Positions 1 through 8,827 of a stretch of 64,000 nucleotides of DNA are shown here, one piece after another (the stretch's first letter is position 1; every line of letters begins with the position of its first letter). The notes under the pieces are model-generated. The model was not told the DNA's origin. It made no database searches and was given only the letters and a program-made list of their open reading frames with translations. Both the position numbers and the translations under genes were made by a program. This stretch comes from an uncultured Bacteroidota bacterium (lineage in GTDB: Bacteria > Bacteroidota > Bacteroidia > Chitinophagales > Chitinophagaceae): positions 41,431 to 105,430 of the forward strand of contig CAIJFI010000009.1 of assembly GCA_903819975.1 (NCBI GenBank), written 5' to 3'.

Positions 1-2
1 TA

Positions 3-278
3 CAAGGTTTTGATAATGTAGCTACTTACAATTTTGATATTAGTAGATATATGCAGGGTGTAATTTCAAGAAAAGACTCTGCATTTGATTTAAGAATAAT
101 GGCTCCAGTAAACGACTCAATTAAATATGTACCACCATATCCATATAACCTATCGGGAGGAGTTGACTATTTAAGTAGTTACTCTGCAAATGCCCCAGCA
201 ATAGGTCGTGTAAGACTTGGAGGGGGTAGCCACTCTAAGTTTAAAATGAGACTTCATGTTTATTATTCTAACTTATAA
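3..278 (+). CDS. C-terminal fragment of a DUF4270-like surface protein
   Basis: The window opens inside this gene; the frame is open from base 3 to a TAA at 276-278, giving about 91 residues of the C-terminus. It shows alternating hydrophobic beta strands (YNFDISRYMQ, GRVRLGGGSH) and ends in a short aromatic strand, KMRLHVYYSNL. This resembles the end of the lipoprotein family DUF4270 of Bacteroidota, whose role is unknown. The family assignment rests on pattern memory of a short tail, so it is tentative; another beta-rich surface or fimbrial-type protein is possible. The ATG at 51 is internal. A metK promoter follows directly, so this is the last gene of its transcript. Confidence 0.5.
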   Translation, partial: QGFDNVATYNFDISRYMQGVISRKDSAFDLRIMAPVNDSIKYVPPYPYNLSGGVDYLSSYSANAPAIGRVRLGGGSHSKFKMRLHVYYSNL

Positions 279-295
279 TCATTAAGAATATTTAA

Positions 296-303
296 TATAT
301 TTG
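296..303 (+). promoter_or_regulatory. metK promoter -7 box
   Basis: TATATTTG matches the Bacteroidota sigma-A -7 consensus TAnnTTTG. It lies 32 bases before the metK ATG. No TTTG is found at the usual -33 distance. Inferred transcription start is near 308. Confidence 0.6.
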
Positions 304-334
304 CACTTTACAACAAACATCTAAATAAAAGAAT

Positions 335-1588
335 ATGCCTTATTTATTTACTTCTGAGAGTGTTTCTGAAGGACATCCAGACAAAGTAGCGGATCAGATT
401 TCTGACGCATTAATCGACAACTTTTTAGCATTCGATCCACAATCAAAAGTGGCATGTGAAACTTTAGTTACTACAGGTCAAGTTATTTTGGCTGGTGAGG
501 TAAAATCTAAAGCATATTTAGACGTTCAAACTATTGCACGTGATGTAATCAAGAAAATTGGTTACACGAAGAGTGAGTATATGTTTGAAGCGGATAGCTG
601 TGGTGTATTAAGTGCTATCCATGAACAATCTGCTGATATCAACCAAGGTGTTGACAGAAAGAAGAAAGAAGAGCAAGGTGCTGGTGACCAAGGGATGATG
701 TTTGGTTACGCAACAAATGAAACTGATGATTATATGCCATTGGCTTTAGACTTAGCGCACAAGATCTTAATTGAGCTTGCTGCATTAAGAAGAGAAAATA
801 AGGCAATTAAATATTTACGTCCTGATGCAAAATCTCAGGTTACATTAGAGTACAACGACAAAAACGAACCAGTAAGAATTGATGCGATTGTTGTTTCAAC
901 TCAACATGATGATTTTGATAAAGAAGGAAAGATGTTAGCTAAAATCAACAAGGATATTGTTGAGATATTAATTCCAAGAGTAAAGGCTAAATACAAGAAA
1001 TACGCTAAGTTATTTAACAAGGATATTAAGTATCATATTAACCCAACAGGTAAGTTTGTAATTGGTGGACCTCATGGTGACACTGGTTTAACTGGCCGTA
1101 AAATTATCGTAGATACTTACGGTGGTAAAGGTGCACACGGTGGTGGTGCTTTCTCTGGTAAAGATCCAAGTAAAGTAGACCGTTCTGCAGCATATGCAAC
1201 ACGTCATATTGCTAAGAACTTAGTAGCTGCAGGTGTAGCAAGCGAAGTATTAGTTCAAGTTTCATACGCAATTGGTGTTGCTAAACCAACTTCAATTAAC
1301 GTAAACACTTACGGTACAGCAAAAGTAAAATTAACGGATGGTCAAATTGGTAAATTAGTGGAAAGCATTTTTGATATGCGTCCTTACTTTATTGAGCAAA
1401 GATTAAAGTTAAGAACTCCAATGTATAGTGAAACTGCTGCTTATGGTCATATGGGTCGTAAGAATGAAACAGTTACTAAAACTTTCACTACTCCCGACGG
1501 TAAATCTAAAACTATGAAAGTAGAATTGTTTACTTGGGAGAAATTAGATTATGTAGCGAAAGTGAAAAAGGCTTTCGGTTTAAAATAA
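335..1588 (+). CDS. metK: S-adenosylmethionine synthetase
   Basis: Makes S-adenosylmethionine from methionine and ATP in the cytoplasm, supplying methyl groups to enzymes such as the RlmB-type methyltransferase next door. All family signatures are present: GHPDKVAD at residues 13-20 (ATP site), [13 protein letters not shown] at 115-127, and the glycine-rich [16 protein letters not shown] at 269-284. At 417 residues it is longer than the roughly 384-residue enterobacterial enzyme, as is usual in Bacteroidota. The ATG at 335 gives a complete N-terminus ([17 protein letters not shown]). It appears monocistronic, with its own -7 box upstream and a strong terminator downstream. Identity is certain. 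Confidence 0.98.
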   Translation: MPYLFTSESVSEGHPDKVADQISDALIDNFLAFDPQSKVACETLVTTGQVILAGEVKSKAYLDVQTIARDVIKKIGYTKSEYMFEADSCGVLSAIHEQSADINQGVDRKKKEEQGAGDQGMMFGYATNETDDYMPLALDLAHKILIELAALRRENKAIKYLRPDAKSQVTLEYNDKNEPVRIDAIVVSTQHDDFDKEGKMLAKINKDIVEILIPRVKAKYKKYAKLFNKDIKYHINPTGKFVIGGPHGDTGLTGRKIIVDTYGGKGAHGGGAFSGKDPSKVDRSAAYATRHIAKNLVAAGVASEVLVQVSYAIGVAKPTSINVNTYGTAKVKLTDGQIGKLVESIFDMRPYFIEQRLKLRTPMYSETAAYGHMGRKNETVTKTFTTPDGKSKTMKVELFTWEKLDYVAKVKKAFGLK

Positions 1589-1603
1589 TAGACAAATTTT
1601 TAT

Positions 1604-1638
1604 AAAAGCCCGTTCCGATTTTTCAGAACGGGCTTTTT
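1604..1638 (+). terminator. metK rho-independent terminator
   Basis: A perfect 12-bp stem (aaaagcccgttc at 1604-1615 with gaacgggctttt at 1626-1637) and a 10-base loop, followed by T residues. It starts 16 bases after the metK stop. Confidence 0.9.
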
Positions 1639-1649
1639 GTTTAAATACC

Positions 1650-1657
1650 TAACTTTG
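1650..1657 (+). promoter_or_regulatory. rlmB promoter -7 box, possible leaderless start
   Basis: TAACTTTG matches TAnnTTTG and ends only four bases before the rlmB ATG at 1662. With start sites normally a few bases past this box, the mRNA would begin at or next to the ATG. Confidence 0.5.
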
Positions 1658-1661
1658 ACTT

Positions 1662-2510
1662 ATGCAGGAGAGAAATAATAGACCAGAACGTTCTGAGCGA
1701 TCAGATAGACCTGAAAGAAAATATTCGGGACCAAGACGATTCAGTCCAAGACCTAGCTTTACTACAGAAAGAAAATTCATTATTGGTCGTCAGCCATTAA
1801 TTGAATCATTGGAGTCTGGAGCTAATATTGAAAAGATATTGATTCAAAAGAACGCACAAGGAGAAGGCTTAAATGAGATTAAACAATTTGCGCGCGAAAA
1901 AACAATTCCAATACAATTAGTACCAATTGAAAAATTAAATGGAATGACAAAAGCAAATCACCAAGGGGTACTTGCTTTCATTTCAAATGTTAAATATTTA
2001 GATTTACAGGAAGTTGTAGATTTTGTAGTAGCAAAAGGGGAAACTCCCTTGTTTGTGATGTTGGATGGTGTTACAGACGTTCGAAATATAGGAGCTATAA
2101 GTAGAAGCATTCATTGTTGTGGAGCACAAGCGTTAATTATTCCAGACAAAGGTGTGGGTGCTTTAAATGAAGAGGCTTTTAAAAGTAGTGCTGGTGCATT
2201 AGAGCATATACATGTTGTGCGTGTAAGTAGTTTATTAAAAGCAGTTGATGATTTACACTTAAATGGTATACAAGTTTTTACAAGTGAAATGCGTGCCGAT
2301 AAAAATGTTCATGAGTTAGATTTTAATGTGCCAAGCTGTATTATAATGGGTGATGAAGGAAGAGGGGTGCAGCCTTATTTGGCAAAAGCCGCTGATTATT
2401 TTTTCAAAATTCCAATGGCCACTAATTTTGATTCATTTAATGTGTCAGTAGCAGCAGGTATAGTATTGTATGAAGCGATGAAGCAAAGGCTATTCCCAGC
2501 AACAAAATAA
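1662..2510 (+). CDS. rlmB: 23S rRNA 2'-O-methyltransferase, TrmH/SpoU family (RlmB type)
   Basis: A SpoU-class knotted methyltransferase that puts a methyl on a ribose of 23S rRNA (Gm2251 in E. coli). The three family motifs are visible: DVRNIGAISR at residues 139-148 (motif 1, Asn142), IIMGDEGRGV at 227-236 (motif 2) and SFNVSVAAGI at 258-267 (motif 3, with Phe where Leu is common). An L30e-like substrate-binding domain covers about 36-110. Residues 1-33 are a disordered Arg/Pro/Glu-rich tail, a common extension in Bacteroidota. The GSCFA gene starts 7 bases downstream. The exact target nucleotide is inferred from family, so TrmH-like alternatives remain possible. Confidence 0.9.
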   Translation: MQERNNRPERSERSDRPERKYSGPRRFSPRPSFTTERKFIIGRQPLIESLESGANIEKILIQKNAQGEGLNEIKQFAREKTIPIQLVPIEKLNGMTKANHQGVLAFISNVKYLDLQEVVDFVVAKGETPLFVMLDGVTDVRNIGAISRSIHCCGAQALIIPDKGVGALNEEAFKSSAGALEHIHVVRVSSLLKAVDDLHLNGIQVFTSEMRADKNVHELDFNVPSCIIMGDEGRGVQPYLAKAADYFFKIPMATNFDSFNVSVAAGIVLYEAMKQRLFPATK

Positions 2511-2517
2511 TTATGCC

Positions 2518-3546
2518 ATGAGTGCTGTAAAATTCAAACTTAGTTTATCGGCAAAGCCATCAGGAACAACTGTTTCATATCAGGATAAAGTGATGCTAAT
2601 TGGTTCGTGTTTTACAGAAAATATGGGCGCTAAATTAAAACACCATCTTTTTGAAATCAAAGAGAACCCACATGGTATTTTATTTAATCCAGTAAGTGTG
2701 CAAAATGCTATCATGGATTATATTTCCAATAAACAATACGCGGTTTCGGATTTGTTTTTATTAAATGATGTTTGGAATAGTTGGCATCATCATAGTCGTT
2801 TTTCGGGAATAACAAAGCAGGAAGCAATTGATAAAATAAATAATTCAATTAGTGAAGCGCATATTTTTTTAAAGTCTGCAAAACATTTGGTTATTACTTT
2901 AGGTTCCGCATGGTTATATACTTTAAACGAAAATGCGCCATCTAAAAATGGTTTTGTTGTTGCTAACAATCATAAAGCGCCATCGGCTTGGTTTACTAAA
3001 AAATTAATGAAGCCTCTGGAACTTCAATCCAATCTTCATGAGTTGGTACAAGCATTAAGAGTATATAATCCCCATCTACATATAGTTTTTACCATTAGTC
3101 CAGTAAGACATTTAAGAGAAGGATTAATAGAAAACAATAGGAGTAAGGCAGTTTTAATTCAAGCAGTTCATGATTTAATTGCAAGTCAAGAATCAACTTC
3201 TGAAAATAATGGGGTAGCCTATTTCCCCGCTTATGAATACGTCATTGACGACTTAAGAGATTACCGATTTTATGCCGAGGATTTAGTGCATCCTAATTAT
3301 TCGGCAACTAATTATGTTTGGGAGAAATTTATAGAAACCTATATGAGTGTGGAGACGCAATCTATAATGAAACAAGTTGCTGAATTGCAATTATCTATTA
3401 GTCATAAACCCTTCTTTTCGGGTTCAAGCGATCACCAAAAATTTATTAGATCTTGTATAGAGAAAACGGAGCAGTTGTCTGCCCAGTTCCCATATCTTCC
3501 TTTACAAAAGCACCTTCAATTTTTTAAGGACCAAGTTGGCAAATAA
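2518..3546 (+). CDS. GSCFA domain protein (SGNH-hydrolase-like)
   Basis: The family is named after its Gly-Ser-Cys-Phe-Ala signature; here it reads GSCFTENMG at residues 29-37. Further family segments are NPHGILFNP, WNSWHHHSRFSG, the strand VITLGSAWLY and FTISPVRHLREG, with a late HP in DLVHPNYSATNY that resembles the catalytic Asp-x-x-His block of SGNH hydrolases. The family is common in Bacteroidota and its substrate is not established. There is no signal peptide, so it is likely cytoplasmic. The ATG at 2518 was chosen because the ATG at 2512 runs straight into a stop. It is tightly linked to rlmB and to the acylase that follows. Confidence 0.85.
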   Translation: MSAVKFKLSLSAKPSGTTVSYQDKVMLIGSCFTENMGAKLKHHLFEIKENPHGILFNPVSVQNAIMDYISNKQYAVSDLFLLNDVWNSWHHHSRFSGITKQEAIDKINNSISEAHIFLKSAKHLVITLGSAWLYTLNENAPSKNGFVVANNHKAPSAWFTKKLMKPLELQSNLHELVQALRVYNPHLHIVFTISPVRHLREGLIENNRSKAVLIQAVHDLIASQESTSENNGVAYFPAYEYVIDDLRDYRFYAEDLVHPNYSATNYVWEKFIETYMSVETQSIMKQVAELQLSISHKPFFSGSSDHQKFIRSCIEKTEQLSAQFPYLPLQKHLQFFKDQVGK

Positions 3547-3576
3547 TTACTTAATTTAGTCATCTAAATTATTTGT

Positions 3577-6057
3577 ATGCGATTATTGCCATTGATTGCT
3601 TCAGCTGTAGTTACAGTTGGACTCGTTGCCGTGCTAAATACACAATTACCAATTGGAGCAACTAAATCTCCAAAACTGGGTTATTTTTTATCTCCACAAC
3701 ATGGATTTTGGAAGAATGCCGAAAAAGTGAATACTAACTTTGATGCTTCGATTGTTGCGAGTGAATTAAAAGGTAATGTAGATGTGTATATGGATGATAG
3801 ATTAGTTCCACACATTTATGCAGACCATGACGAGGATGCATATTTTGTACAGGGCTATTTGCACGCAAAATTCAGGCTATGGCAAATGGATTTTCAGACA
3901 CGTGTTGCGTCTGGACGATTAAGTGAAATTGCGGGTGCAGATAAACTTTCTATTGATCGTTTTTTTAGAAGATTAGGAATGGTTTATGGTGCTGAGCAAA
4001 CCGAAAAATATATCAATGAGAACAATCCTGTAATGAAAGCAACCGTGGATGCTTATACTGCTGGAGTTAATGCCTATTTAAAACAATTGTCGCCCGAGGA
4101 TTTGCCATTTGAGTATAAGTTAATGAACTATACTCCGGAAGAATGGACGCCGAAAAAAACCTATTTGTTTTTAATGTTTATGTCCTATGATCTAACAGGT
4201 CGTTCTGCAAGTGCCGACTTGCAATTAACAAATACAAGGGATTATTTAGGGTATGATTTATTCGATAAATTATATACCAATCAACAAGATTCATTGGATC
4301 CAATTATACCAAAAGGGACTGCTTTTGCTAAGCCTTCCATTGTGCCTACTAAACCAGTTGGATCAGACATTGCTTATTTGAAAAAACAAGATCCGAATTT
4401 AGCAGCAAGCAAAATTTCGGCTAGTCCTGAAGCCCCAGATAAAAATAATGGAAGTAATAACTGGGCAGTTTCAGGGTCCAAAACAAAATCTGGTAGACCC
4501 ATTTTATGTAGTGATCCACACTTAGGATTAAACCTGCCATCTCTTTGGTATGAGGTTCAAATTACTACACCAACGCATAGCACTTATGGAGCAAGTTTTC
4601 CTGGTTCTCCAGCTGTCATTATTGGCTTTAATGATAGCCTTGCATGGGGTGTTACCAATGCAGGAAGAGATGTACTTGACTATTATGAATTAAAGTTTAA
4701 AGACAGTACTCAAAAAGAATATTGGTTTAATGGTGGTTGGCAAGCTACCACAAATCGCCAGGAAATAATTAAGGTTAAAGACAGTGCTGATGTTGTTGAA
4801 AATATTGCAATGACACATTGGGGACCAGCCATGTTTGATGCGCATTATCAAAACCCTCAATCAAAAGGTCGCAATTTAGCAGTTAAATGGACTGGACATA
4901 ATGCTTCATCTGGTGTTGAAACTTTTTATAAATTAAACAGAGCTAAAAACTTTGATGATTATTTAAGTGCTATTTCATTATGGAAATGTCCAGGACAGAA
5001 TTTTGTATTTGCAAGTAAGTCTGGGGATGTTGCTATTAAACAACAAGGAAGTTTTGTTGCAAGATGGGATCATCAAGGAGATTTTATTATGCCAGGAGAA
5101 GATAGCAGTTATGATTGGCAGGGCATTATTCCAAATGATGAAAATCCAATGATAAAAAATCCTGCAAGAGGGTTTGTTAGTAGTGCAAATCAAAAATCGG
5201 TTGACCCAAGTTATCCTTATTATTTAGGTACAGCCGGTTCGTTTCCTTTATATAGAGGCATAAGTGTAAATAAGCGCTTAATTACCATGAATCAAATCAC
5301 TGCCGAAGATATGCAGCATTTGCAAACAGACAACTACAATGTATTTGCCGAAGTTGCTCGTCCTGCTTTAATGAAGTTTATTGATCCTACTAAGCTTAGT
5401 CCGGATGCACAAAGAATGGTAGGCGAAATGACTAAATGGAATTTGTATAATAACGGAAATGAAAAAGGGATTACTGTGTTTAAGTTAATATGGGATAGTG
5501 TAGAGAATGCTGTTTGGGGAGATGAACTAGCAGGGTCACCAATTCCATTGACTAAACCAGAATCATTTGTATTATTAGACCAAATGAATAAGGATACTAA
5601 TTTTTCTGTAGCTGATGATATTCGAACTAAAGGGAAGGTTGAAACTTTAAAAGAGCAAATAAATTTGGGTGTTGAGAATGCAACAAAGCAATTATTGGCT
5701 TTAGAAAAAGAAGGAAGGATAGAGTGGTCTGCATTTAAAGCAACTAGAGTATCTCATCTTACCAAAATTCCCGCATTGAGTAGACTAAACCTACCTATTG
5801 GAGGTGGTGTAAATATTATTAATGCCACAAGTGAAGCGCATGGTCCAAGTTGGAGAATGGTAGTGCACTTAACGGACGAAATTGAAGCCTATGGTTTATA
5901 CCCTGGTGGTCAAAGTGGAAACCCGGGAAGTATATATTACGATACTTTTGTTGATTATTGGGCTGCAGGAAAATATTACCGTTTACTTTTCTTGAAAAAA
6001 GAAAAGCTAATTGCTAATGAAAGAACCAAATGGCATATTCAATTTAAAACAGCTTAG
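3577..6057 (+). CDS. Penicillin-acylase-family Ntn hydrolase
   Basis: An amidase of the penicillin G/aculeacin/AHL acylase family: a precursor that cleaves itself and uses the freed N-terminal Ser of the beta chain as nucleophile. That residue is Ser293, in NGSNNWAVSG at 291-300; the upstream about 290 residues form the alpha chain and spacer. Downstream family signatures include GRPILCSDPHLGLNLPSLWYE and TNAGRDVLDYYE. An N-terminal hydrophobic segment (residues 4-24) suggests export to the periplasm or membrane anchoring. At 826 residues the size is normal. It starts 30 bases after the GSCFA gene. Substrate cannot be read from sequence: N-acyl amino acids, quorum signals and beta-lactams are all possible in this family. 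Confidence 0.93.
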   Translation: MRLLPLIASAVVTVGLVAVLNTQLPIGATKSPKLGYFLSPQHGFWKNAEKVNTNFDASIVASELKGNVDVYMDDRLVPHIYADHDEDAYFVQGYLHAKFRLWQMDFQTRVASGRLSEIAGADKLSIDRFFRRLGMVYGAEQTEKYINENNPVMKATVDAYTAGVNAYLKQLSPEDLPFEYKLMNYTPEEWTPKKTYLFLMFMSYDLTGRSASADLQLTNTRDYLGYDLFDKLYTNQQDSLDPIIPKGTAFAKPSIVPTKPVGSDIAYLKKQDPNLAASKISASPEAPDKNNGSNNWAVSGSKTKSGRPILCSDPHLGLNLPSLWYEVQITTPTHSTYGASFPGSPAVIIGFNDSLAWGVTNAGRDVLDYYELKFKDSTQKEYWFNGGWQATTNRQEIIKVKDSADVVENIAMTHWGPAMFDAHYQNPQSKGRNLAVKWTGHNASSGVETFYKLNRAKNFDDYLSAISLWKCPGQNFVFASKSGDVAIKQQGSFVARWDHQGDFIMPGEDSSYDWQGIIPNDENPMIKNPARGFVSSANQKSVDPSYPYYLGTAGSFPLYRGISVNKRLITMNQITAEDMQHLQTDNYNVFAEVARPALMKFIDPTKLSPDAQRMVGEMTKWNLYNNGNEKGITVFKLIWDSVENAVWGDELAGSPIPLTKPESFVLLDQMNKDTNFSVADDIRTKGKVETLKEQINLGVENATKQLLALEKEGRIEWSAFKATRVSHLTKIPALSRLNLPIGGGVNIINATSEAHGPSWRMVVHLTDEIEAYGLYPGGQSGNPGSIYYDTFVDYWAAGKYYRLLFLKKEKLIANERTKWHIQFKTA

Positions 6058-6094
6058 TGTAAAACGCTAATTATAACTTATTAAACATATTAAC

Positions 6095-6442
6095 ATGAAA
6101 TTTATAGTATCCATTTTATTATCTGCCTTATTTGCTTATGCTGTAGGTATTTACGGCAATTTGCCTTGGTGGAGTTTTGTAATTACCAATTTGATTATTT
6201 CAGTTGCATTAAACCAAACCCCAGGAAAATCTTTTCTTTCAGGTGCATTAGGAGTTGGCGTATTGTGGCTGGGGTTGGCTTTAGTAATTGATGCTCAAAA
6301 TCAGCATATCCTTTCTGTGAAAGTCGCGACATTGTTGCCTTTAAAAGGCTCATATACTGTATTGATTACAATCACTACTTTAGTTGGATTTTTGTTAGGA
6401 GGCTTGTCGGCATTGACCGGGTCGTTTGTTCGAAAGTCCTAG
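6095..6442 (+). CDS. Small integral membrane protein, unknown function
   Basis: 115 residues with about four predicted membrane segments (roughly 2-20, 25-40, 45-65 and 88-110) and a short positively charged tail, FVRKS. No catalytic motif or known family is recognised. It starts 37 bases after the acylase stop and is followed by a terminator, so it is probably the last gene of the rlmB-GSCFA-acylase transcript. Its coding character is supported by the hydrophobic periodicity and by its fit between operon and terminator. Confidence 0.75.
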   Translation: MKFIVSILLSALFAYAVGIYGNLPWWSFVITNLIISVALNQTPGKSFLSGALGVGVLWLGLALVIDAQNQHILSVKVATLLPLKGSYTVLITITTLVGFLLGGLSALTGSFVRKS

Positions 6443-6463
6443 TGTAACAGTACTTAATTTTAG

Positions 6464-6493
6464 GAAAGAGCTGACAAATGTCAGCTCTTTCTG
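6464..6493 (+). terminator. Terminator after the rlmB-led cluster
   Basis: Perfect 12-bp stem, gaaagagctgac (6464-6475) with gtcagctctttc (6480-6491), loop aaat. The T-run is short. Confidence 0.8.
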
Positions 6494-6509
6494 TTTATAG
6501 TTATTTGTT

Positions 6510-6517
6510 TATATTTG
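6510..6517 (+). promoter_or_regulatory. trhO promoter -7 box
   Basis: TATATTTG, exact TAnnTTTG match, 44 bases before the ATG at 6562. Confidence 0.6.
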
Positions 6518-6561
6518 CAATGAATTTGCTTAATCTGTAATTGAGCTTAAATTTATTTTAT

Positions 6562-7611
6562 ATGTCAGTATTACACAATAGAGTCTCCAACCTTGAGTTG
6601 AAGCAAAAGTTGTATGAGGAAACTTTCCCAAGAACAACAATTAGTTTTTACCAGTATTTTAATATTCAAGATCCGCAAGTTTTTAGGGATGAAATGTATC
6701 GCGCTTTCAATGCTATGAAAGTATTTGGCAGAATATACATTGCAACGGAAGGAATCAATGCACAAATAAGTGTGCCTACTCATAACCTTGAAGTTTTTAG
6801 AAATTTTTTATATTCTTTTAAGCCATTAAAAGGATTGCGTTTAAACATTGCCGTTAATGACGATGGAAAAAGTTTTTGGGTATTAAGAATTAAGGTGCGT
6901 GAAAAAATTGTTGCGGACGGAATTAGTGATCCTAATTTTAGTATGGAGAATAAAGGCAAGTATGTAAATGCGCAGGAGATGAATAATTTATTAGAATCAG
7001 AAGATACTATTGTAATTGACATGCGCAATCATTATGAATACGAAGTGGGGCATTTTGAGAAAGCAATTGAAATACCATCAGATACTTTTAGAGAACAGTT
7101 GCCAATGGCTGCTGATATGATGAAGGATAATAAAGACAAGAATATTATCATGTATTGCACCGGTGGTATTCGTTGTGAAAAAGCAAGTGCTTATATGTTA
7201 CACCAAGGCTTTAAAAATGTATTTCATTTAGAAGGGGGCATTATTAATTATGCAAACAAAATAAAAGAAGCTGGGATTGAAAGTAAGTTTAAGGGAAAGA
7301 ATTTTGTTTTTGACGAAAGACTAGGAGAGAAGATAACTGAGGATGTAATTGCAAAGTGTCATCAGTGCGGTAAGCCTGCAGATACCCACACCAATTGCAA
7401 GAACGATGCTTGTCATTTGCTATTTATTCAATGTGAAGATTGTGCGAAGGAATTTGACGGTTGCTGCACGACAGAGTGTAAGGATATTTATCATTTGCCA
7501 TTAGAAGAGCAAGAGGCGTTAAGAGCAGGCAAGAAAAATGGCATGCAAGTATTTAACAAAAGCAAACAAAGATTAAGGCCTAGACTTGGAGTTGATATTG
7601 AAGTGAAATAA
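6562..7611 (+). CDS. trhO: tRNA uridine(34) 5-hydroxylase, rhodanese domain (TrhO)
   Basis: Hydroxylates U34 of several tRNAs using O2, the first step towards 5-carboxymethoxy- or methoxyuridine. The order is an N-terminal ferredoxin-like domain ([10 protein letters not shown]), a rhodanese domain with the active loop [12 protein letters not shown] (catalytic Cys199 counted from this start) and LEGGIINY, then a Cys-rich C-terminal segment ([26 protein letters not shown]) that may bind metal. The frame is open from a TTG at 6541, but the ATG at 6562 is the better start because it yields the usual short N-terminus. Also called YceA/YbfQ in older annotation. 349 residues, normal for the family. 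Confidence 0.94.
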   Translation: MSVLHNRVSNLELKQKLYEETFPRTTISFYQYFNIQDPQVFRDEMYRAFNAMKVFGRIYIATEGINAQISVPTHNLEVFRNFLYSFKPLKGLRLNIAVNDDGKSFWVLRIKVREKIVADGISDPNFSMENKGKYVNAQEMNNLLESEDTIVIDMRNHYEYEVGHFEKAIEIPSDTFREQLPMAADMMKDNKDKNIIMYCTGGIRCEKASAYMLHQGFKNVFHLEGGIINYANKIKEAGIESKFKGKNFVFDERLGEKITEDVIAKCHQCGKPADTHTNCKNDACHLLFIQCEDCAKEFDGCCTTECKDIYHLPLEEQEALRAGKKNGMQVFNKSKQRLRPRLGVDIEVK

Positions 7612-7667
7612 TAATGAGAAATCTTAAGAACTTTTTCATTCTTCTCAGCTCGCCATTACGCTAATAA

Positions 7668-7740
7668 ATTAAAAATATATCTAAAATTGTGAACTCGCTT
7701 CGCTCAGACATGCACAATTTTTTAACGATCCATTTTTAAT
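7668..7740. repeat. Nested inverted repeats between convergent trhO and purC
   Basis: Outer arms attaaaaat (7668-7676) and atttttaat (7732-7740) enclose inner arms aaaattgtg (7683-7691) and cacaatttt (7713-7721). Together they can form one long imperfect hairpin, plausibly a two-way terminator for the convergent genes. The rest of 7612-7802 shows no gene. Confidence 0.55.
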
Positions 7741-7802
7741 TTTTCTTTACGCTATGGCTCAAAGTTCAGAAGTGAAAATTTATTAAGATTTTCCCCTTCT
7801 AA

Positions 7803-8729
7803 TTATGCTAGCTTTTTCAAAGCATTGCAAATCAAATCATAAGTTGCATCATCTGTCATTGGCTCTGGTTTAAATGGTGCGCCAATTACTTTCTCATAAA
7901 GTTCAATATATCTTTTAGAAATAGTATCAATCCACTCATCGCTCATGGCAGGAACGGTTTGACCTTCTTTACCCATAAAATTATTTTCAATCAACCATTC
8001 GCGTACAAATTCTTTACTTAGTTGTTTTTGTTTTCCTTTCTTTATTTGTCTTTCTTCAAATCCTTCTGCATAAAAATATCTAGATGAATCAGGCGTATGA
8101 ATTTCATCCATCAAATAGATTGTATCTCCAATTTTCCCAAATTCATATTTTGTGTCTACTAAAATCAAACCTTGTTTCGCTGCAATTTCTTTTCCTCTTT
8201 CAAATAAAGCCAAGGCGTATTTTTCTAATACAGCCCAGTCTTTTGCACTTGCCAATCCTTGCTTTATAATTTCATCTTTAGAAATATCTTCATCATGACC
8301 TTCACTTGCCTTTGTAGAAGGGGTAATAATAGGGGTTGGGAAAAAGTCATTTTCAACCATGCCCTCAGGTAAAGTGACACCGCAAAGTTGTCGGCCTCCT
8401 GCGTTATAAGTTCTCCAAGCGTGCCCCACTAAATTGCCTCTTACCACCATTTCAATTTTAAAAGGGGTACATTTTTTCCCAATAGCTGCATTTGGAGCAG
8501 GAGTATCCAGCAGCCAATTTGGACAGATATCAGTTGTTTTTTGAAGCATATAAGCAGCAATCTGATTAAGTACTTGGCCTTTAAAAGGTATTGGGCGAGG
8601 TAATATCACATCAAAAGCTGAGATTCTATCACTTGCAATCATTACAAGTAGTTCATTATCAATGTAATATACATCTCTAACCTTACCGTGGTACTCGTTT
8701 ATTTGGTGTGGAAATGGCTTGGAATTCAT
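7803..8729 (-). CDS. purC: Phosphoribosylaminoimidazole-succinocarboxamide synthase
   Basis: Joins aspartate to CAIR with ATP to give SAICAR in purine synthesis. The N-terminal KVRDVY and ASDRISAFD segments form the ATP-binding start, followed by [14 protein letters not shown], the [11 protein letters not shown] loop and [12 protein letters not shown]; all are diagnostic. At 308 residues it is of the longer, yeast-like form that is common in Bacteroidota rather than the 237-residue E. coli type. The ATG is the first in frame. It stands alone on the minus strand, diverging from the TonB receptor gene; purM lies some 31 kb away, so purine genes are scattered. Confidence 0.97.
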   Translation of the reverse strand: MNSKPFPHQINEYHGKVRDVYYIDNELLVMIASDRISAFDVILPRPIPFKGQVLNQIAAYMLQKTTDICPNWLLDTPAPNAAIGKKCTPFKIEMVVRGNLVGHAWRTYNAGGRQLCGVTLPEGMVENDFFPTPIITPSTKASEGHDEDISKDEIIKQGLASAKDWAVLEKYALALFERGKEIAAKQGLILVDTKYEFGKIGDTIYLMDEIHTPDSSRYFYAEGFEERQIKKGKQKQLSKEFVREWLIENNFMGKEGQTVPAMSDEWIDTISKRYIELYEKVIGAPFKPEPMTDDATYDLICNALKKLA

Positions 8730-8827
8730 GCCTCTAAATTAAAAATTAAAGTGTAATTATTGATAATTTTTTTAAATGCTAATATTTTGTTATTTTGTAT
8801 TACAATTCAATTTAAAAACAATTAATT

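Noticed and set aside
279..334. SAM riboswitch before metK.
   Set aside because: Only 56 bases separate the genes and the likely transcript leader is about 27 bases, too short for any known SAM riboswitch.
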